A stretch of 64,000 nt of DNA from Chelativorans intermedius (GTDB lineage: Bacteria; Pseudomonadota; Alphaproteobacteria; Rhizobiales; Rhizobiaceae), in NCBI RefSeq assembly GCF_025398255.1, contig NZ_JAODNW010000008.1, forward strand, positions 1-64,000. The letters are read 5' to 3'. The position numbers and the translations under genes were made by a program. Positions 35,302 to 44,499 of the stretch are shown one piece after another. Numbering within the stretch: position 1 is the stretch's first letter; every line of letters begins with the position of its first letter. The notes beneath the pieces were generated by a model. It was not told the DNA's origin and searched no databases. It saw nothing but the letters and a program-made list of their open reading frames with translations.

Positions 35302-36738
35302 ATGCCATTCGATCTGACCTCGAGCCTGATCCTCGCCCTTCCCGAGCTGGCCCTGGCCATCGGCGCCATGGCGCTGCTGATGATCGGCGTCTTCTCCGGC
35401 GAGCGGGCCAACGCCACCGTCACCGGCCTGGCCGTCGCTCTTTTCCTGGCGGCCATCGCCTGGATCGTTCTCTTCCCCTCCTATGGCGAGGCGTTCGACG
35501 GCGCCTTCGTCAGCGATCCTTTCGCCAGGCTCATGAAGCTTCTCACCCTTGTCGGCGCCGCCGTCACGCTGGTCATGTCGGTGGGCTTTGCCCGGCAGGA
35601 AAAGTTCGACAAGTTCGAATACCCCATCCTCATCATGCTCTCCACCCTGGGCATGATGCTGATGATCTCGGCAGGCGACATGCTCTCGCTCTATCTGGGG
35701 CTGGAGCTGCAGTCGCTGGCGCTCTACGTGGTCGCCGCCATCAATCGCGACAGCGTGCGCGCCACCGAGGCGGGGCTGAAATATTTCGTCCTCGGCGCGC
35801 TGTCCTCCGGCATGCTGCTTTACGGCATCACGCTGGTCTACGGCTTCACCGGCAGCACAGGCTTCGAGGCCATCGCGGCCTCGCTTTCCGGCGGCGAGCG
35901 TCCGCTCGGCCTGGTCTTCGGCCTCGTTTTCATCCTGGCCGGCCTCGCCTTCAAGATCTCCGCCGTGCCCTTCCACATGTGGACGCCCGACGTCTATGAA
36001 GGCGCGCCGACGCCGGTCACCGCCTTCTTCGCCGCGGCCCCCAAGATGGCCGCCATGGCGCTGCTGGTGCGCGTCGTCATGGGTGCTTTCGAGCCGGTGG
36101 CCTTCGACTGGCAGCAGATCGTGGTCTTCATCGCCATCGCCTCCATGGCGCTCGGCGCCTTCGCCGCCATCGGTCAGCGCAACATCAAGCGGCTGATGGC
36201 CTACTCCTCCATCGGCCATATGGGCTATGCGCTGGTCGGACTGTCGGCCAACTCGCCCGAGGGCGTGCGCGGCGTGGTCATCTACATGCTCATCTATCTG
36301 GCCATGACGCTGGGCACCTTTGCGGTTATCCTGGCCATGCGCCGCAACGACACCAATGTCGAGCAGATCGACGATCTGGCGGGCCTGGTCACCAGCAATC
36401 CGATGATGGCCACCATCATGACGCTGCTCATGTTCTCGCTGGCCGGCATTCCGCCGCTCGCCGGCTTCTTCGCCAAGTGGTACGTCTTCCTGGCCGCCAT
36501 CAATGCGGAGCTGTACTGGCTTGCCGTGATCGGCGTTCTGACCTCGGTGGTGGGGGCGTTCTACTATCTGCGCATCGTCAAGGTGATGTGGTTTGACGAG
36601 CCGGTCGGCGCCTTCCAGCCCATGGCGGGCGAACTGCGCTTCGTCATGATGCTTTCCGGTGCCTTCGTGCTCTTCTATGTCCTCTTCGGCGGCCCCGTCG
36701 GGCGTCTGGCGGAAGCCGCGGCGATGACGTTCTTCTGA
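35302..36738 (+). CDS. nuoN: NADH-quinone oxidoreductase subunit N
   Basis: ND2-type antiporter-like subunit, 478 aa. [17 protein letters not shown] (about 130-146) and [32 protein letters not shown] (about 217-248) are family segments. Last nuo gene; birA begins 5 bp after its stop, so transcription probably continues. Confidence 0.97.
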   Translation: MPFDLTSSLILALPELALAIGAMALLMIGVFSGERANATVTGLAVALFLAAIAWIVLFPSYGEAFDGAFVSDPFARLMKLLTLVGAAVTLVMSVGFARQEKFDKFEYPILIMLSTLGMMLMISAGDMLSLYLGLELQSLALYVVAAINRDSVRATEAGLKYFVLGALSSGMLLYGITLVYGFTGSTGFEAIAASLSGGERPLGLVFGLVFILAGLAFKISAVPFHMWTPDVYEGAPTPVTAFFAAAPKMAAMALLVRVVMGAFEPVAFDWQQIVVFIAIASMALGAFAAIGQRNIKRLMAYSSIGHMGYALVGLSANSPEGVRGVVIYMLIYLAMTLGTFAVILAMRRNDTNVEQIDDLAGLVTSNPMMATIMTLLMFSLAGIPPLAGFFAKWYVFLAAINAELYWLAVIGVLTSVVGAFYYLRIVKVMWFDEPVGAFQPMAGELRFVMMLSGAFVLFYVLFGGPVGRLAEAAAMTFF

Positions 36739-36743
36739 TCGCC

Positions 36744-37562
36744 ATGTTCGCGCTTGCGCCTTCGGCCCTTGCCGCCGGCTACCGGCTGGAGGCCCTGACG
36801 AGTGTCGGCTCCACCAATGCGCTGGCCCTGGAGCGGGCGCGCCAGGGTGCAGCGGGAAATCTGTGGGTGGTCGCCGGCGAGCAGACCGGCGGGCGCGGCC
36901 GGCGCGGGCGCCCCTGGTCCACCCCGCCGGGCAACCTGGCTGCCACGCTTCTCGTCACCGAGGTGTCGGATGCCGCCATCGCTGCCACGCTGGGCTTTGT
37001 CGCGGGCCTCGCGCTCGGCGATGCCCTGGCGGCCGTGGTGCCTGCGGCCGGCGTGTCGGTGGGGCTCGATGGCGGCGCGGCCGGCCGCGACCGCTTCACG
37101 CTCAAATGGCCGAACGATGTTCTGGCGGACGGGGCCAAGCTCGCCGGAATCCTTCTCGAATCGGGTACGCTGGAGGGCGGCCGCCTGGCGCTTGCCGTCG
37201 GCATCGGCGTCAACGTCGTCTCGCACCCGCAGGACGTTCCCTATCCCGCCACTTCCCTGGCGGCGCTTGGGGCAAGGGTGGATGCGGGCGAGCTTTTCCT
37301 GGCGCTTTCCGATGCCTGGGTGGACAATGTGCGCCGCTGGAATGGGGGGCGCGGGCTTGCCGCCATCCGGCAGCGCTGGCTCGAGCGCGCCGCCGGGCTT
37401 GGCGCCGAGGTGTCGGTGCGCATCGACGGCCGGGTGGCACGGGGTATCTTCGAGACGATCGACGAATCGTGCCGATTCGTCATCCGCGAGGATGACGGCA
37501 CGCGGCTTAAGATCGCCGCCGGCGACGTTCATTTCGGCGCTGTCGCAACGGCGCGTCCATAA
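36744..37562 (+). CDS. birA: Biotin--[acetyl-CoA-carboxylase] ligase
   Basis: Attaches biotin to the carboxyl-carrier protein via biotinyl-AMP. The 272-aa product has the loop GGRGRRGRPWSTPPGN (about 50-65) and LKWPNDVLADGAKLAGILLE (about 118-137). It lacks the N-terminal HTH of E. coli BirA, so it is a monofunctional ligase and not a repressor. Placement directly after nuoN is common in Rhizobiales. Confidence 0.93.
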   Translation: MFALAPSALAAGYRLEALTSVGSTNALALERARQGAAGNLWVVAGEQTGGRGRRGRPWSTPPGNLAATLLVTEVSDAAIAATLGFVAGLALGDALAAVVPAAGVSVGLDGGAAGRDRFTLKWPNDVLADGAKLAGILLESGTLEGGRLALAVGIGVNVVSHPQDVPYPATSLAALGARVDAGELFLALSDAWVDNVRRWNGGRGLAAIRQRWLERAAGLGAEVSVRIDGRVARGIFETIDESCRFVIREDDGTRLKIAAGDVHFGAVATARP

Positions 37563-37582
37563 CGAGGAAACGGGAAAGAGAC

Positions 37583-39250
37583 GTGGCATCGCAGGAAGCG
37601 GAACTGGTGTTTTGCCCGCTTGGCGGGGTAGGCGAGATCGGCATGAACCTGGCGCTCTATGGCTATGGCCCGCCCGGTGCGCGCACGTGGATCATTGTCG
37701 ATTGCGGCGTCACCTTTCCGGGCCCCGCGCTGCCGGGGGTGGATCTCGTCCTGCCCGACATCCGCTTCATCGAGGAACGGGCCGACCGGCTGGCGGGCAT
37801 CGTCATCACCCACGCCCATGAGGACCATTACGGCGCACTGCTCGACCTGTGGCCACGGCTCAAATGCGACGTATGGATGACGCCGTTTACCGCCGGCCTG
37901 CTGGAGGCCAAGCGTGCCGGCGAGGCCTGGGCGCCCGACATCCCGGTCTCCATCTTCAAGGCGGGCGAGCGCTTCACGCTCGGCCCTTTCGCCATCGAGG
38001 CGGTGGGTGTCGCCCACTCCATTCCCGAGCCCGTCTCGCTTGCCATCACGACACCGGCCGGCACCGTCATCCACACCGGCGACTGGAAGATCGACCCGGC
38101 CCCCACGCTTGGCGAGAAGACGGACGAGGCCCGCTTCCGCGCGCTGGGCGAGAAGGGCGTGCTGGCGCTCGTCTGCGATTCCACCAACGCCATGCGCGAA
38201 GGCGTCTCGCCCTCGGAGGAAGATGTGGGCGAGGGGCTGCGCGAGGTCATCGAACAGGCCGGTGGGCGGGTGGCCGTCACCACCTTCTCCTCCAATGTCG
38301 GGCGCATCCGAGCGGTCGCGGAGGCAGCGCGCGATGCCGGCCGGCAGGTGCTGGTGCTCGGCAGTTCGCTGCGCCGCGTCATCGAGGTGGCCGAGGAACT
38401 CGGCTATCTGGAGGGACTGCCGCCATTCCTGGCGGAGGAGGATTTCAACCATATCCCGCGCGAGAACGCGGTCATCCTCTGCACGGGAAGCCAGGGCGAG
38501 GCGCGCGCTGCCCTCGCCAAGCTGGCGCGCGACGAGATGCGCAACGTGGCGCTGTCGCCGGGCGACACCGTGGTCTTTTCCTCTCGCACCATCCCCGGCA
38601 ACGAGAAGGCCATCATCACCATCAAGAACCAGCTCATCGAGCAGGGCATCAGGATCATCGAGGATACGGACGCGCTCGTCCACGTCTCCGGCCATCCCCG
38701 GCGCAACGAGCTGGAACGCATGTATGAATGGGTGAAGCCGCGCATCCTCGTGCCCGTCCATGGCGAGGCCGCCCATCTCGTCGCCCATGGCGCGCTGGCC
38801 GCCAGAGCCGGGATCCCGGAGGTGGCGCAGGTCCGCAACGGCGACATGCTGCGCCTGGCGCCCGGCCCGGCGGAGATCGTGGACCAGGTGCCCTTCGGCC
38901 GCATCTACAAGGATGGCAAGGTGCTGGGCGACGAGGAGCAGGTGGGCGTGCGCGAAAGGCGCAAGCTGTCCTTTGCCGGCCATGTGGCCGTCAATGTCGT
39001 CCTTGACGACCGCTACGATCTCGCCGGCGATCCCGATCTGGTTGCCATCGGCGTGGCCGAGACCGATCCGCGCGGCGAGCCGATGGAGGAGATCATGCTG
39101 GAGGCGGCGGCGGGCGCGGTGCTGAGCATTCCCCGCCAGCGGCGCAAGGATCTCGACCTGGTGGCCGAATCCGTCCGCCGCGCCGTGCGCGCGGCCGCCA
39201 ACGACGCCTGGGGCAAGAAGCCGGTGGTGACGGTGTTCGTCACGCAGTAA
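37583..39250 (+). CDS. rnj: Ribonuclease J
   Basis: Metallo-beta-lactamase/beta-CASP ribonuclease with 5'-exo and endonuclease activity in RNA processing and decay. 555 aa. Zinc motif THAHEDHYGAL (HxHxDH, near residue 75), further ligand regions GVAHSIPEPVSLAI and HTGDWKID, and beta-CASP segments (CTGSQGEARAALAKLA; HVSGHPRRNELERM). GTG 37583 with GAGGAAACGGGAAAGAG upstream. Together with birA forms a conserved post-nuo block. Confidence 0.93.
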   Translation: MASQEAELVFCPLGGVGEIGMNLALYGYGPPGARTWIIVDCGVTFPGPALPGVDLVLPDIRFIEERADRLAGIVITHAHEDHYGALLDLWPRLKCDVWMTPFTAGLLEAKRAGEAWAPDIPVSIFKAGERFTLGPFAIEAVGVAHSIPEPVSLAITTPAGTVIHTGDWKIDPAPTLGEKTDEARFRALGEKGVLALVCDSTNAMREGVSPSEEDVGEGLREVIEQAGGRVAVTTFSSNVGRIRAVAEAARDAGRQVLVLGSSLRRVIEVAEELGYLEGLPPFLAEEDFNHIPRENAVILCTGSQGEARAALAKLARDEMRNVALSPGDTVVFSSRTIPGNEKAIITIKNQLIEQGIRIIEDTDALVHVSGHPRRNELERMYEWVKPRILVPVHGEAAHLVAHGALAARAGIPEVAQVRNGDMLRLAPGPAEIVDQVPFGRIYKDGKVLGDEEQVGVRERRKLSFAGHVAVNVVLDDRYDLAGDPDLVAIGVAETDPRGEPMEEIMLEAAAGAVLSIPRQRRKDLDLVAESVRRAVRAAANDAWGKKPVVTVFVTQ

Positions 39251-39262
39251 CGGGAGGCAGCG

Positions 39263-39667
39263 ATGCTGGGCAGGCTCAATCATGTCGCCATCGCCGTGCC
39301 GGATCTCGGCGCGGCCGCCGCGGTCTACCGCGACACTCTTGCCGCCGGCGTCTCGCCGCCGCAGCCATTGCCCGCCCATGGCGTCACCGTGGTCTTCGTC
39401 GATCTCGGCAACGCCAAGGTGGAGCTCCTGGAGCCGCTGGGGGAAGACTCTCCCATCGCCGCCTTTCTGGCCAGGAACCCGGCCGGCGGCATGCACCACA
39501 TCTGTTATGAGGTGGACGACATCCTTGCCGCGCGCGACCGCCTTCTGGCGCAGGGCGCGCGCGTTCTGGGCGATGGCGAGCCGAAGATTGGCGCCCACGG
39601 CAAGCCGGTGCTCTTCCTCCACCCGAAGGATTTCTGCGGCACGCTCATCGAGCTCGAGCAGGTGTGA
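39263..39667 (+). CDS. mce: Methylmalonyl-CoA epimerase
   Basis: Vicinal-oxygen-chelate enzyme that interconverts (2R)- and (2S)-methylmalonyl-CoA in propionyl-CoA metabolism. 134 aa. The start LGRLNHVAIAVPDLGAAAAVYRDTLG-like, the metal ligand in MHHICYEVDD near residue 75, and the C-terminal GTLIELEQV are typical. Twelve bp after rnj, suggesting a shared transcript. Confidence 0.93.
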   Translation: MLGRLNHVAIAVPDLGAAAAVYRDTLAAGVSPPQPLPAHGVTVVFVDLGNAKVELLEPLGEDSPIAAFLARNPAGGMHHICYEVDDILAARDRLLAQGARVLGDGEPKIGAHGKPVLFLHPKDFCGTLIELEQV

Positions 39668-39766
39668 CGGCACGCCGCGGCGCCGGCATTTCAAAAACGC
39701 CGCTTTGCGCACTATTCTGGCGGGCAAGGCCGGCCGAAAAGTCGCCGGCGCGCAACGGAGCACCGC

Positions 39767-40033
39767 ATGAGCTGGCTATCGCTCTCCGCCATCTTCTTCA
39801 TCGTCTGGTGGGTGATGCTGTTCGTCTCGCTGCCCATCGGCCTGCGCACCCAGGAGGAGGAGGGCGACGTGGTGCTCGGCACCACGCCCAGCGCCCCGCG
39901 CGGGCCGCACATGCTGCGCGCCGTGTTGCGCGCCACGCTTTTCACGGCCATTGCCGTCGGCATCTATGCGCTGCTGACGCAGGGGCTCGGCTTTTCCCTC
40001 GAGGATGTTCCCCGCATCGTGCCGCAGTTCTGA
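39767..40033 (+). CDS. DUF1467 small membrane protein
   Basis: 88-aa protein with two predicted transmembrane helices (LSAIFFIVWWVMLFVSLPIGL and LRATLFTAIAVGIYALL) separated by a polar loop with EEEGDVVLGTTPSAPRGP. This matches the alphaproteobacterial DUF1467 family, nearly always found just before proS. Function unknown. Confidence 0.88.
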   Translation: MSWLSLSAIFFIVWWVMLFVSLPIGLRTQEEEGDVVLGTTPSAPRGPHMLRAVLRATLFTAIAVGIYALLTQGLGFSLEDVPRIVPQF

Positions 40034-40081
40034 CGCGCCTGCCGGCGCCTGGCGCGCACGGTTTCGCGGAGGGGGGCAGGG

Positions 40082-40247
40082 ACCAAAAAAAAAGCAAGGC
40101 GCCAAGCCTTGCAATTAGAGACACGCGTCCGATCCGTTTCCGTTTCGCTAAACGGCGGCTGCGAGTGACCGCGCCAGGATCGTATCCTCCCAAGACTTTG
40201 ACCGCGTAGGTGAGGATCGGATTGAGCCTCCGCCCTCTTATGTTATG
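40082..40247 (-). ncRNA. Candidate sRNA upstream of proS, alpha-r45-like by position
   Basis: On the minus strand a hairpin GCAAGGC-TTGGC-GCCTTGC (40094-40112) is followed by nine T residues, a strong intrinsic terminator, yet no minus-strand CDS lies upstream. About 140 nt earlier is a promoter: GTGACA (-35), 17-18 nt spacer, TAATGT (-10, 40254-40259 on the plus strand numbering). The predicted RNA is about 165 nt and GC-rich with repeated GGATC segments. Rhizobial alpha-r45 family sRNAs are, from memory, encoded between a DUF1467-type gene and proS; the family call is therefore by synteny only. Confidence 0.6.
40094..40112 (-). terminator. Terminator of the sRNA candidate
   Basis: A perfect seven-bp stem with 5-nt loop followed by a T9 tract on the minus strand. 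In plus-strand orientation there is no T tract, so it does not serve the DUF1467 gene. The remaining part of the 40034-40439 gap beyond the sRNA holds the leader of proS and no other gene. Confidence 0.85.
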
Positions 40248-40253
40248 GCAGAT

Positions 40254-40283
40254 ACATTAGACCAGGTTTCACCGAAATGTCAC
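40254..40283 (-). promoter_or_regulatory. Promoter of the sRNA candidate
   Basis: Reading the minus strand: GTGACA, a spacer of 17-18 nt, TAATGT. The -10 and -35 are in correct phase with the sRNA terminator about 145 nt downstream. Confidence 0.55.
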
Positions 40284-40439
40284 GAAAAATTTTGCCTCAC
40301 CACAGCCATGTTATCGCCTTGCCGTCGCCGCAATCGCAGGCCGGCTCGGGGCCGGGTTTTCAATCCGCCATGAAATGGCTAAGAAGCTTGGCAATCTCTC
40401 TTTCGGGCATGATTCCGCCCCACGATCACGGACCGGCTG

Positions 40440-41768
40440 ATGCGACTGTCGCGCTACTTTTTGCCCATTCTCAAGGAGAATCCCCGCGAGGCGGAGATCG
40501 TCTCGCACCGTCTGATGCTGCGTGCCGGCATGATCCGCCAGCAGGCGGCCGGCAGTTTTTCTTGGCTGCCGCTCGGCAAGCGCGTGCTCGACAAGGTCTG
40601 CCGGATCATCCGCGAGGAGCAGAACCGCGCCGGCGGGCAGGAGATCCTCATGCCCACCATCCAGTCGGCCGATCTGTGGATCGAGAGCGGGCGCTACAAT
40701 GATTACGGCAAGGAGATGCTGCGCATCCGCGACCGGCAGGACCGCGCGATGCTCTACGGCCCCACCAATGAGGAGATGGTCACCGACATCTTCCGTGCCT
40801 ATGTGAAGTCCTATAAGGATCTGCCGCTCAACCTCTACCACATCCAGTGGAAGTTCCGCGATGAGGTGCGTCCGCGTTTCGGCGTCATGCGCTCGCGCGA
40901 GTTCCTGATGAAGGACGCCTACAGCTTCGACCTGGATTTCGAAGGCGCCAGAGCGGCTTACAACCGAATGTTCGTCGCCTATCTGAGGACCTTCGAGCGC
41001 ATGGGGCTGAAGGCCATCCCGATGCGCGCGGAGACGGGTCCCATCGGCGGCGACCTGTCCCACGAGTTCATCATCCTGGCATCGACGGGCGAGAGCGAGG
41101 TGTTCTGCCACAGCGATTTCCTCGACCTGCCGGTGCCCGGGCCCGATGTGAATTTCGAGGACGATGCCGAGATCGCCGGCATCGTGGAGCGGTGGACCGC
41201 GCCCTATGCGGCGACCGACGAGATGCACGACGAGGCGGCCTGGGCAGACGTGCCGGAGGGCAAGCGCCTTTCTGCACGCGGCATCGAGGTCGGCCATATT
41301 TTCCATTTCGGCACGAAATATTCCAAGCCCATGAAGGCAACCGTAACCGGCCCCGACGGGCAGGAGCATTTTGTCTCCATGGGGTCGTACGGCATCGGTC
41401 CGAGCCGCCTTGCCGCCGCCATCATCGAGGCGAGCCACGACGAGGCGGGCATCATCTGGCCGCAGAGCGTGGCCCCCTTCGACATCGCGCTCATCAACAT
41501 GAAGGCGGGCGACAGCGAATGCGATCGCATCTGCGAGGAGCTGTATGCCGGGCTCACGGCGGCCGGCTGCGAGGTGCTGTATGACGACACGGAGGGCCGC
41601 GCCGGCGCCAAGTTCGCCACCGCGGACCTCATCGGCCTGCCCTGGCAGGTCATCGTCGGGCCGCGCGGCGTGGCCGCGGGCGAGGTGGAGGTGAAGAACC
41701 GCGCCACCGGCGCGCGCGAGACCATGCCGGTGGGAGCGGTGGTGGGCAGATTCGGCGCGCGCCCATGA
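40440..41768 (+). CDS. proS: Prolyl-tRNA synthetase (short alphaproteobacterial type)
   Basis: Class II aminoacyl-tRNA synthetase, 442 aa. Motif 2 is in [27 protein letters not shown] (about 138-164), motif 3 in [14 protein letters not shown] near 315, and the anticodon-binding domain follows. The insertion (editing) domain of E. coli-type ProRS is absent between motifs 2 and 3, as usual for this clade, so editing of Ala-tRNA(Pro) must be in trans. The ATG has only a weak ribosome binding site. It overlaps lolC by ATGA. Confidence 0.96.
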   Translation: MRLSRYFLPILKENPREAEIVSHRLMLRAGMIRQQAAGSFSWLPLGKRVLDKVCRIIREEQNRAGGQEILMPTIQSADLWIESGRYNDYGKEMLRIRDRQDRAMLYGPTNEEMVTDIFRAYVKSYKDLPLNLYHIQWKFRDEVRPRFGVMRSREFLMKDAYSFDLDFEGARAAYNRMFVAYLRTFERMGLKAIPMRAETGPIGGDLSHEFIILASTGESEVFCHSDFLDLPVPGPDVNFEDDAEIAGIVERWTAPYAATDEMHDEAAWADVPEGKRLSARGIEVGHIFHFGTKYSKPMKATVTGPDGQEHFVSMGSYGIGPSRLAAAIIEASHDEAGIIWPQSVAPFDIALINMKAGDSECDRICEELYAGLTAAGCEVLYDDTEGRAGAKFATADLIGLPWQVIVGPRGVAAGEVEVKNRATGARETMPVGAVVGRFGARP

Positions 41769-43048
41769 GCGAGTCGCGCGCAGCCGGTGCCGGAGCGGGT
41801 CCCTTTTCCCGTTTCGAGCGCATGGTGGCCTGGCGCTATCTGCGTTCCCGGCGCAAGGAGGCTGTCGTCTCGGTCATCGCCTCCATCTCCTTCATCGGCA
41901 TCATGCTGGGCGTGGCCACGCTGATCGTCGTCATGGCGGTCATGAACGGTTTCCGCAGCGAGCTTCTGACGCGCCTTCTGGGCGTCAACGGCCATCTGAC
42001 CGTACAGCCGGTCGACATGCCGCTTGAGGACTATGCCGCCGTCGCCCGGCGCATTGCAGGGGTCGAGGGCGTGCGCCTCGCCATGCCCATGGTGCAGGGC
42101 CAGGTGCTGGCCTCCGGGCGCAGCGGTGCCGGCACCGGCGCGCTTATCCGCGGCGTGCGCGCCGAGGATCTGACGGAGCTCGACCTCGTATCGCAGAACA
42201 TCCGCCACGGCTCGCTCATCGACTTCGCCGCCGGCCAGGGGGTGGCCATCGGTTCGCGGCTGGCCAATGCGCTGGGCATCGCACTCGGCGATCCGATCAC
42301 GCTCACCTCGCCGGAAGGCGATGTCACCCCCTTCGGCACCACGCCGCGCGTGAAGGCCTATCCCGTCACCGCCATCTTCGAGATCGGCATGTCGGAGTTC
42401 GATGCCTCCATCATCTACATGCCGCTGGAGGAGGCACAGCTTTATCTCAATGTCGAGGGCCTTGCCCAGCTCATCGAGGTCTTCATCGCCGATCCCGACG
42501 CTGTGGACGCGCTGCGCCCGCTCGTGGAGGCTGCAGCGCAGCGCCCGGTCGCCGTCAGCGACTGGCGCCAGCGCAACCGCACCTTCTTCTCCGCCCTGCA
42601 GGTGGAGCGCAACGTCATGTTCATGATTCTGACCATGATCGTTCTGGTGGCCGCGCTCAACATCATCTCCGGCATGATCATGCTGGTGAAGGACAAGGGC
42701 CGCGATATCGCCATCCTGCGCACCATGGGCGCGACCAGCGGCGCCGTCATGCGCATCTTCATGATGACGGGGGCGGCCATCGGGGTCACCGGCACCTTCG
42801 CCGGGCTGATTCTGGGCACGGTGCTGTGCCTCAATGTCGAGTCGATCCGCCAGTTCTTCTCCTGGCTCTCGGGCACCACCATCTTCGACCCGGAAGTCTA
42901 TTTCCTGAGCCAGCTTCCTGCCGAGATGGAGACGGGCGAGACCCTCTCGGTGGTGCTGATGGCGCTTGTCCTGTCCTTCCTCGCCACCCTTCTTCCCGCC
43001 TGGCGCGCCTCGCGCCTCGATCCCGTCGAAGCCTTGAGATACGAATAG
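41765..43048 (+). CDS. lolC: Lipoprotein-releasing ABC transporter permease
   Basis: Inner-membrane permease of the LolCDE-type complex that extracts mature lipoproteins for transfer to LolA. 427 aa. N-terminal [47 protein letters not shown] is the first transmembrane region; a large periplasmic domain follows, then three helices from about 280 on ([25 protein letters not shown]). LolC and LolE are not separable here; a single permease gene suggests a homodimer. Coupled to proS (ATGA) and to lolD (0 bp). Confidence 0.92.
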   Translation: MSESRAAGAGAGPFSRFERMVAWRYLRSRRKEAVVSVIASISFIGIMLGVATLIVVMAVMNGFRSELLTRLLGVNGHLTVQPVDMPLEDYAAVARRIAGVEGVRLAMPMVQGQVLASGRSGAGTGALIRGVRAEDLTELDLVSQNIRHGSLIDFAAGQGVAIGSRLANALGIALGDPITLTSPEGDVTPFGTTPRVKAYPVTAIFEIGMSEFDASIIYMPLEEAQLYLNVEGLAQLIEVFIADPDAVDALRPLVEAAAQRPVAVSDWRQRNRTFFSALQVERNVMFMILTMIVLVAALNIISGMIMLVKDKGRDIAILRTMGATSGAVMRIFMMTGAAIGVTGTFAGLILGTVLCLNVESIRQFFSWLSGTTIFDPEVYFLSQLPAEMETGETLSVVLMALVLSFLATLLPAWRASRLDPVEALRYE

Positions 43049-43735
43049 ATGGCCGACAGCGTTCTGGAACTGAAAGCGGTCGACCGCCGCTATGTGCAGG
43101 GGCCGAAGGAGCTCGTCATCCTGAACGGCGCCGATTTCGCGTTGCGTTCCGGCGAGATGGTGGCGCTGGTCGCCCCCTCCGGCGCCGGCAAGTCGACCCT
43201 CCTGCACATTGCCGGCCTGCTCGAATATCCCGATGGTGGCGATGTGGTGGTCAACGGCACCTCCTGCGCCGGCCTGCCCGACGAGCAGCGCACGGCCATC
43301 CGCCGCAGCGAGATCGGCTTCGTCTATCAGTTCCACCACCTGCTGCCGGAGTTCTCCGCGCTCGAGAACGTGATGATGCCGCAGCTCATCGCCGGCCTGC
43401 CGCCGGCCGAGGCGAAGGAGCGCGCCGCCCAGCTTCTCGCCTATATGAAGATCGGCCAGCGCGCCGCCCATCGTCCGGCGGAGCTTTCGGGCGGCGAGCA
43501 GCAGCGCGTGGCGATCGCCCGCGCCGTGGCCAACGCACCGCTCGTGCTTCTTGCCGACGAGCCGACGGGCAATCTCGACCCCAAAACGGCCGGCTACGTG
43601 TTCGAGGCGCTGGAGGCGCTGGTGCGCCAGTCGGGGCTTGCCGCCCTGATCGCCACCCACAACGAGGAGCTGGCCGCGCGCATGGACCGCCGTGTCACCC
43701 TGGCAGAGGGCAAGGTGGTGCCGCTGCCCGAATAG
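43049..43735 (+). CDS. lolD: Lipoprotein-releasing ABC transporter ATP-binding protein
   Basis: 228-aa ATPase of the Lol system. Walker [10 protein letters not shown] (about 45-53), signature [14 protein letters not shown] (about 147-160), Walker [17 protein letters not shown]. It starts immediately after the permease stop codon. The neighbourhood fits the two lipoproteins annotated elsewhere in this window only in a general sense. Confidence 0.95.
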   Translation: MADSVLELKAVDRRYVQGPKELVILNGADFALRSGEMVALVAPSGAGKSTLLHIAGLLEYPDGGDVVVNGTSCAGLPDEQRTAIRRSEIGFVYQFHHLLPEFSALENVMMPQLIAGLPPAEAKERAAQLLAYMKIGQRAAHRPAELSGGEQQRVAIARAVANAPLVLLADEPTGNLDPKTAGYVFEALEALVRQSGLAALIATHNEELAARMDRRVTLAEGKVVPLPE

Positions 43736-43863
43736 GGCTGTCGGGCGAGAGGCCCCTCGCGCCGCCTCCGGGCCTGAGAAGAACCGCGCCAGGCGACGGA
43801 CGGCCCGGCCCGCCCATTTCCGCAATGCCCGAAATCCTGCGCCCGCCCGCATCACCCGGCCTT

Positions 43864-44214
43864 TCAGCAATGGGCCAGGATGTTGACGAGCTTGCCGAAG
43901 GGATCGCGCACGAAGAAGCGCCGCACGCCCCAAGGCTCCTCCGCCGGCCCGTATTCGAGCACGTATCCGGCGGCGCGCACGCGCGCCAGCGCAGTGTCCA
44001 GATCGTCCACCTCGACGGAAAGATCAGGCACCGGCGTGCCCGAGCCGCCCTCGACGGCGAAGCTGATCTGCGCGACTGCCTCTCCGCGCACGCCCCAGGT
44101 GGCGATCCAGCCATGGTCCATCAGCGGCTCCAGTCCCAGCACCTCTCCATAGAAGTGCAGCGCGGCCGTCGCGTCCTCGGTGGCCACATTGGGCACGATT
44201 CGCTTCACCCTCAT
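43864..44214 (-). CDS. VOC-family (glyoxalase-like) protein
   Basis: 116-aa single-domain protein. Starts MRVKRIVPNVATEDATAALHFYGEVLGLE, typical of small VOC proteins; the C-terminal WGVRRFFVRDPFGKLVNIL contains the conserved D-P-x-G-x-x-x turn. ATG 44214 has GAGGAGG upstream. The frame can be read to 44298 through the LexA-type box, but that extension is spurious. Ligand and reaction unknown. Confidence 0.85.
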   Translation of the reverse strand: MRVKRIVPNVATEDATAALHFYGEVLGLEPLMDHGWIATWGVRGEAVAQISFAVEGGSGTPVPDLSVEVDDLDTALARVRAAGYVLEYGPAEEPWGVRRFFVRDPFGKLVNILAHC

Positions 44215-44274
44215 GCCCGTTTCCTCCTCTTCATCCTCTGTTAACGCTGCGGATGCCCGCGGTCCGGCGCGCGC

Positions 44275-44303
44275 TTGACGGAAACAAAAATAGAACATAA
44301 AAT
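44275..44303 (+). promoter_or_regulatory. SOS-type promoter: LexA box inside a near-consensus promoter
   Basis: TTGACG (44275-44280), 17-nt spacer, TAAAAT (44298-44303). AAACAAAAATAGAAC (44282-44296) fills the spacer; its reverse complement GTTC-N7-GTTT matches the alphaproteobacterial LexA box GTTC-N7-GTTC with one change. The same 16 bases, including the next A, occur upstream of recA. LexA bound here would cover both promoter elements. Confidence 0.8.
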
Positions 44304-44346
44304 GATCATATCAAGATCAATTGGCAGTTATCCACAGGAGGATGCC

Positions 44347-44433
44347 ATGGCCGAGCTGCTTCAGGATGTCGTTTCTCTGGTTGCCGTCAGCTCTTTCATC
44401 GTCGTCGCCGCCACGTGGATCGGCGCGCTTTGA
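44347..44433 (+). CDS. SOS-controlled 28-aa membrane peptide (SidA-like candidate)
   Basis: A 28-codon gene with a strong Shine-Dalgarno (AGGAGG, six bases before ATG), starting MAELLQD and continuing with one hydrophobic helix of about 20 residues (VVSLVAVSSFIVVAATWIGA). It lies 44 bp downstream of a promoter whose spacer is a LexA-type box. Caulobacter SidA, an SOS-induced inhibitor of cell division acting on FtsW/FtsN, is a 29-aa inner-membrane peptide, so size, topology and regulation all match. Sequence homology to SidA is not claimed. Followed by a hairpin at 44442-44466. Confidence 0.75.
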   Translation: MAELLQDVVSLVAVSSFIVVAATWIGAL

Positions 44434-44434
44434 C

Positions 44435-44466
44435 GAAAAAGGGCAGGGGCCGGCGTGGCCCCTGCC
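44435..44466 (-). terminator. Terminator of lipB-ggt
   Basis: GGCAGGGGCC (44442-44451) pairs with GGCCCCTGCC (44457-44466) around GGCGT. Read on the minus strand, the stem is followed by CTTTTTCG. It lies 34 bp past the ggt stop; on the plus strand the same hairpin could end the small SOS transcript, though without a T tract. Confidence 0.75.
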
Positions 44467-44499
44467 GCCTGTCGGTCGTTGCATGTGGCGCCCGGTGGC

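Noticed and set aside
40034-40112. Terminator for the DUF1467 gene on the plus strand
   Set aside because: The hairpin has its T tract only on the minus strand, so it belongs to the sRNA candidate.
44215-44298. N-terminal extension (MFYFCF...) of the VOC gene
   Set aside because: The extension is the LexA-type box and promoter read on the minus strand; a proper start with GAGGAGG exists at 44214.
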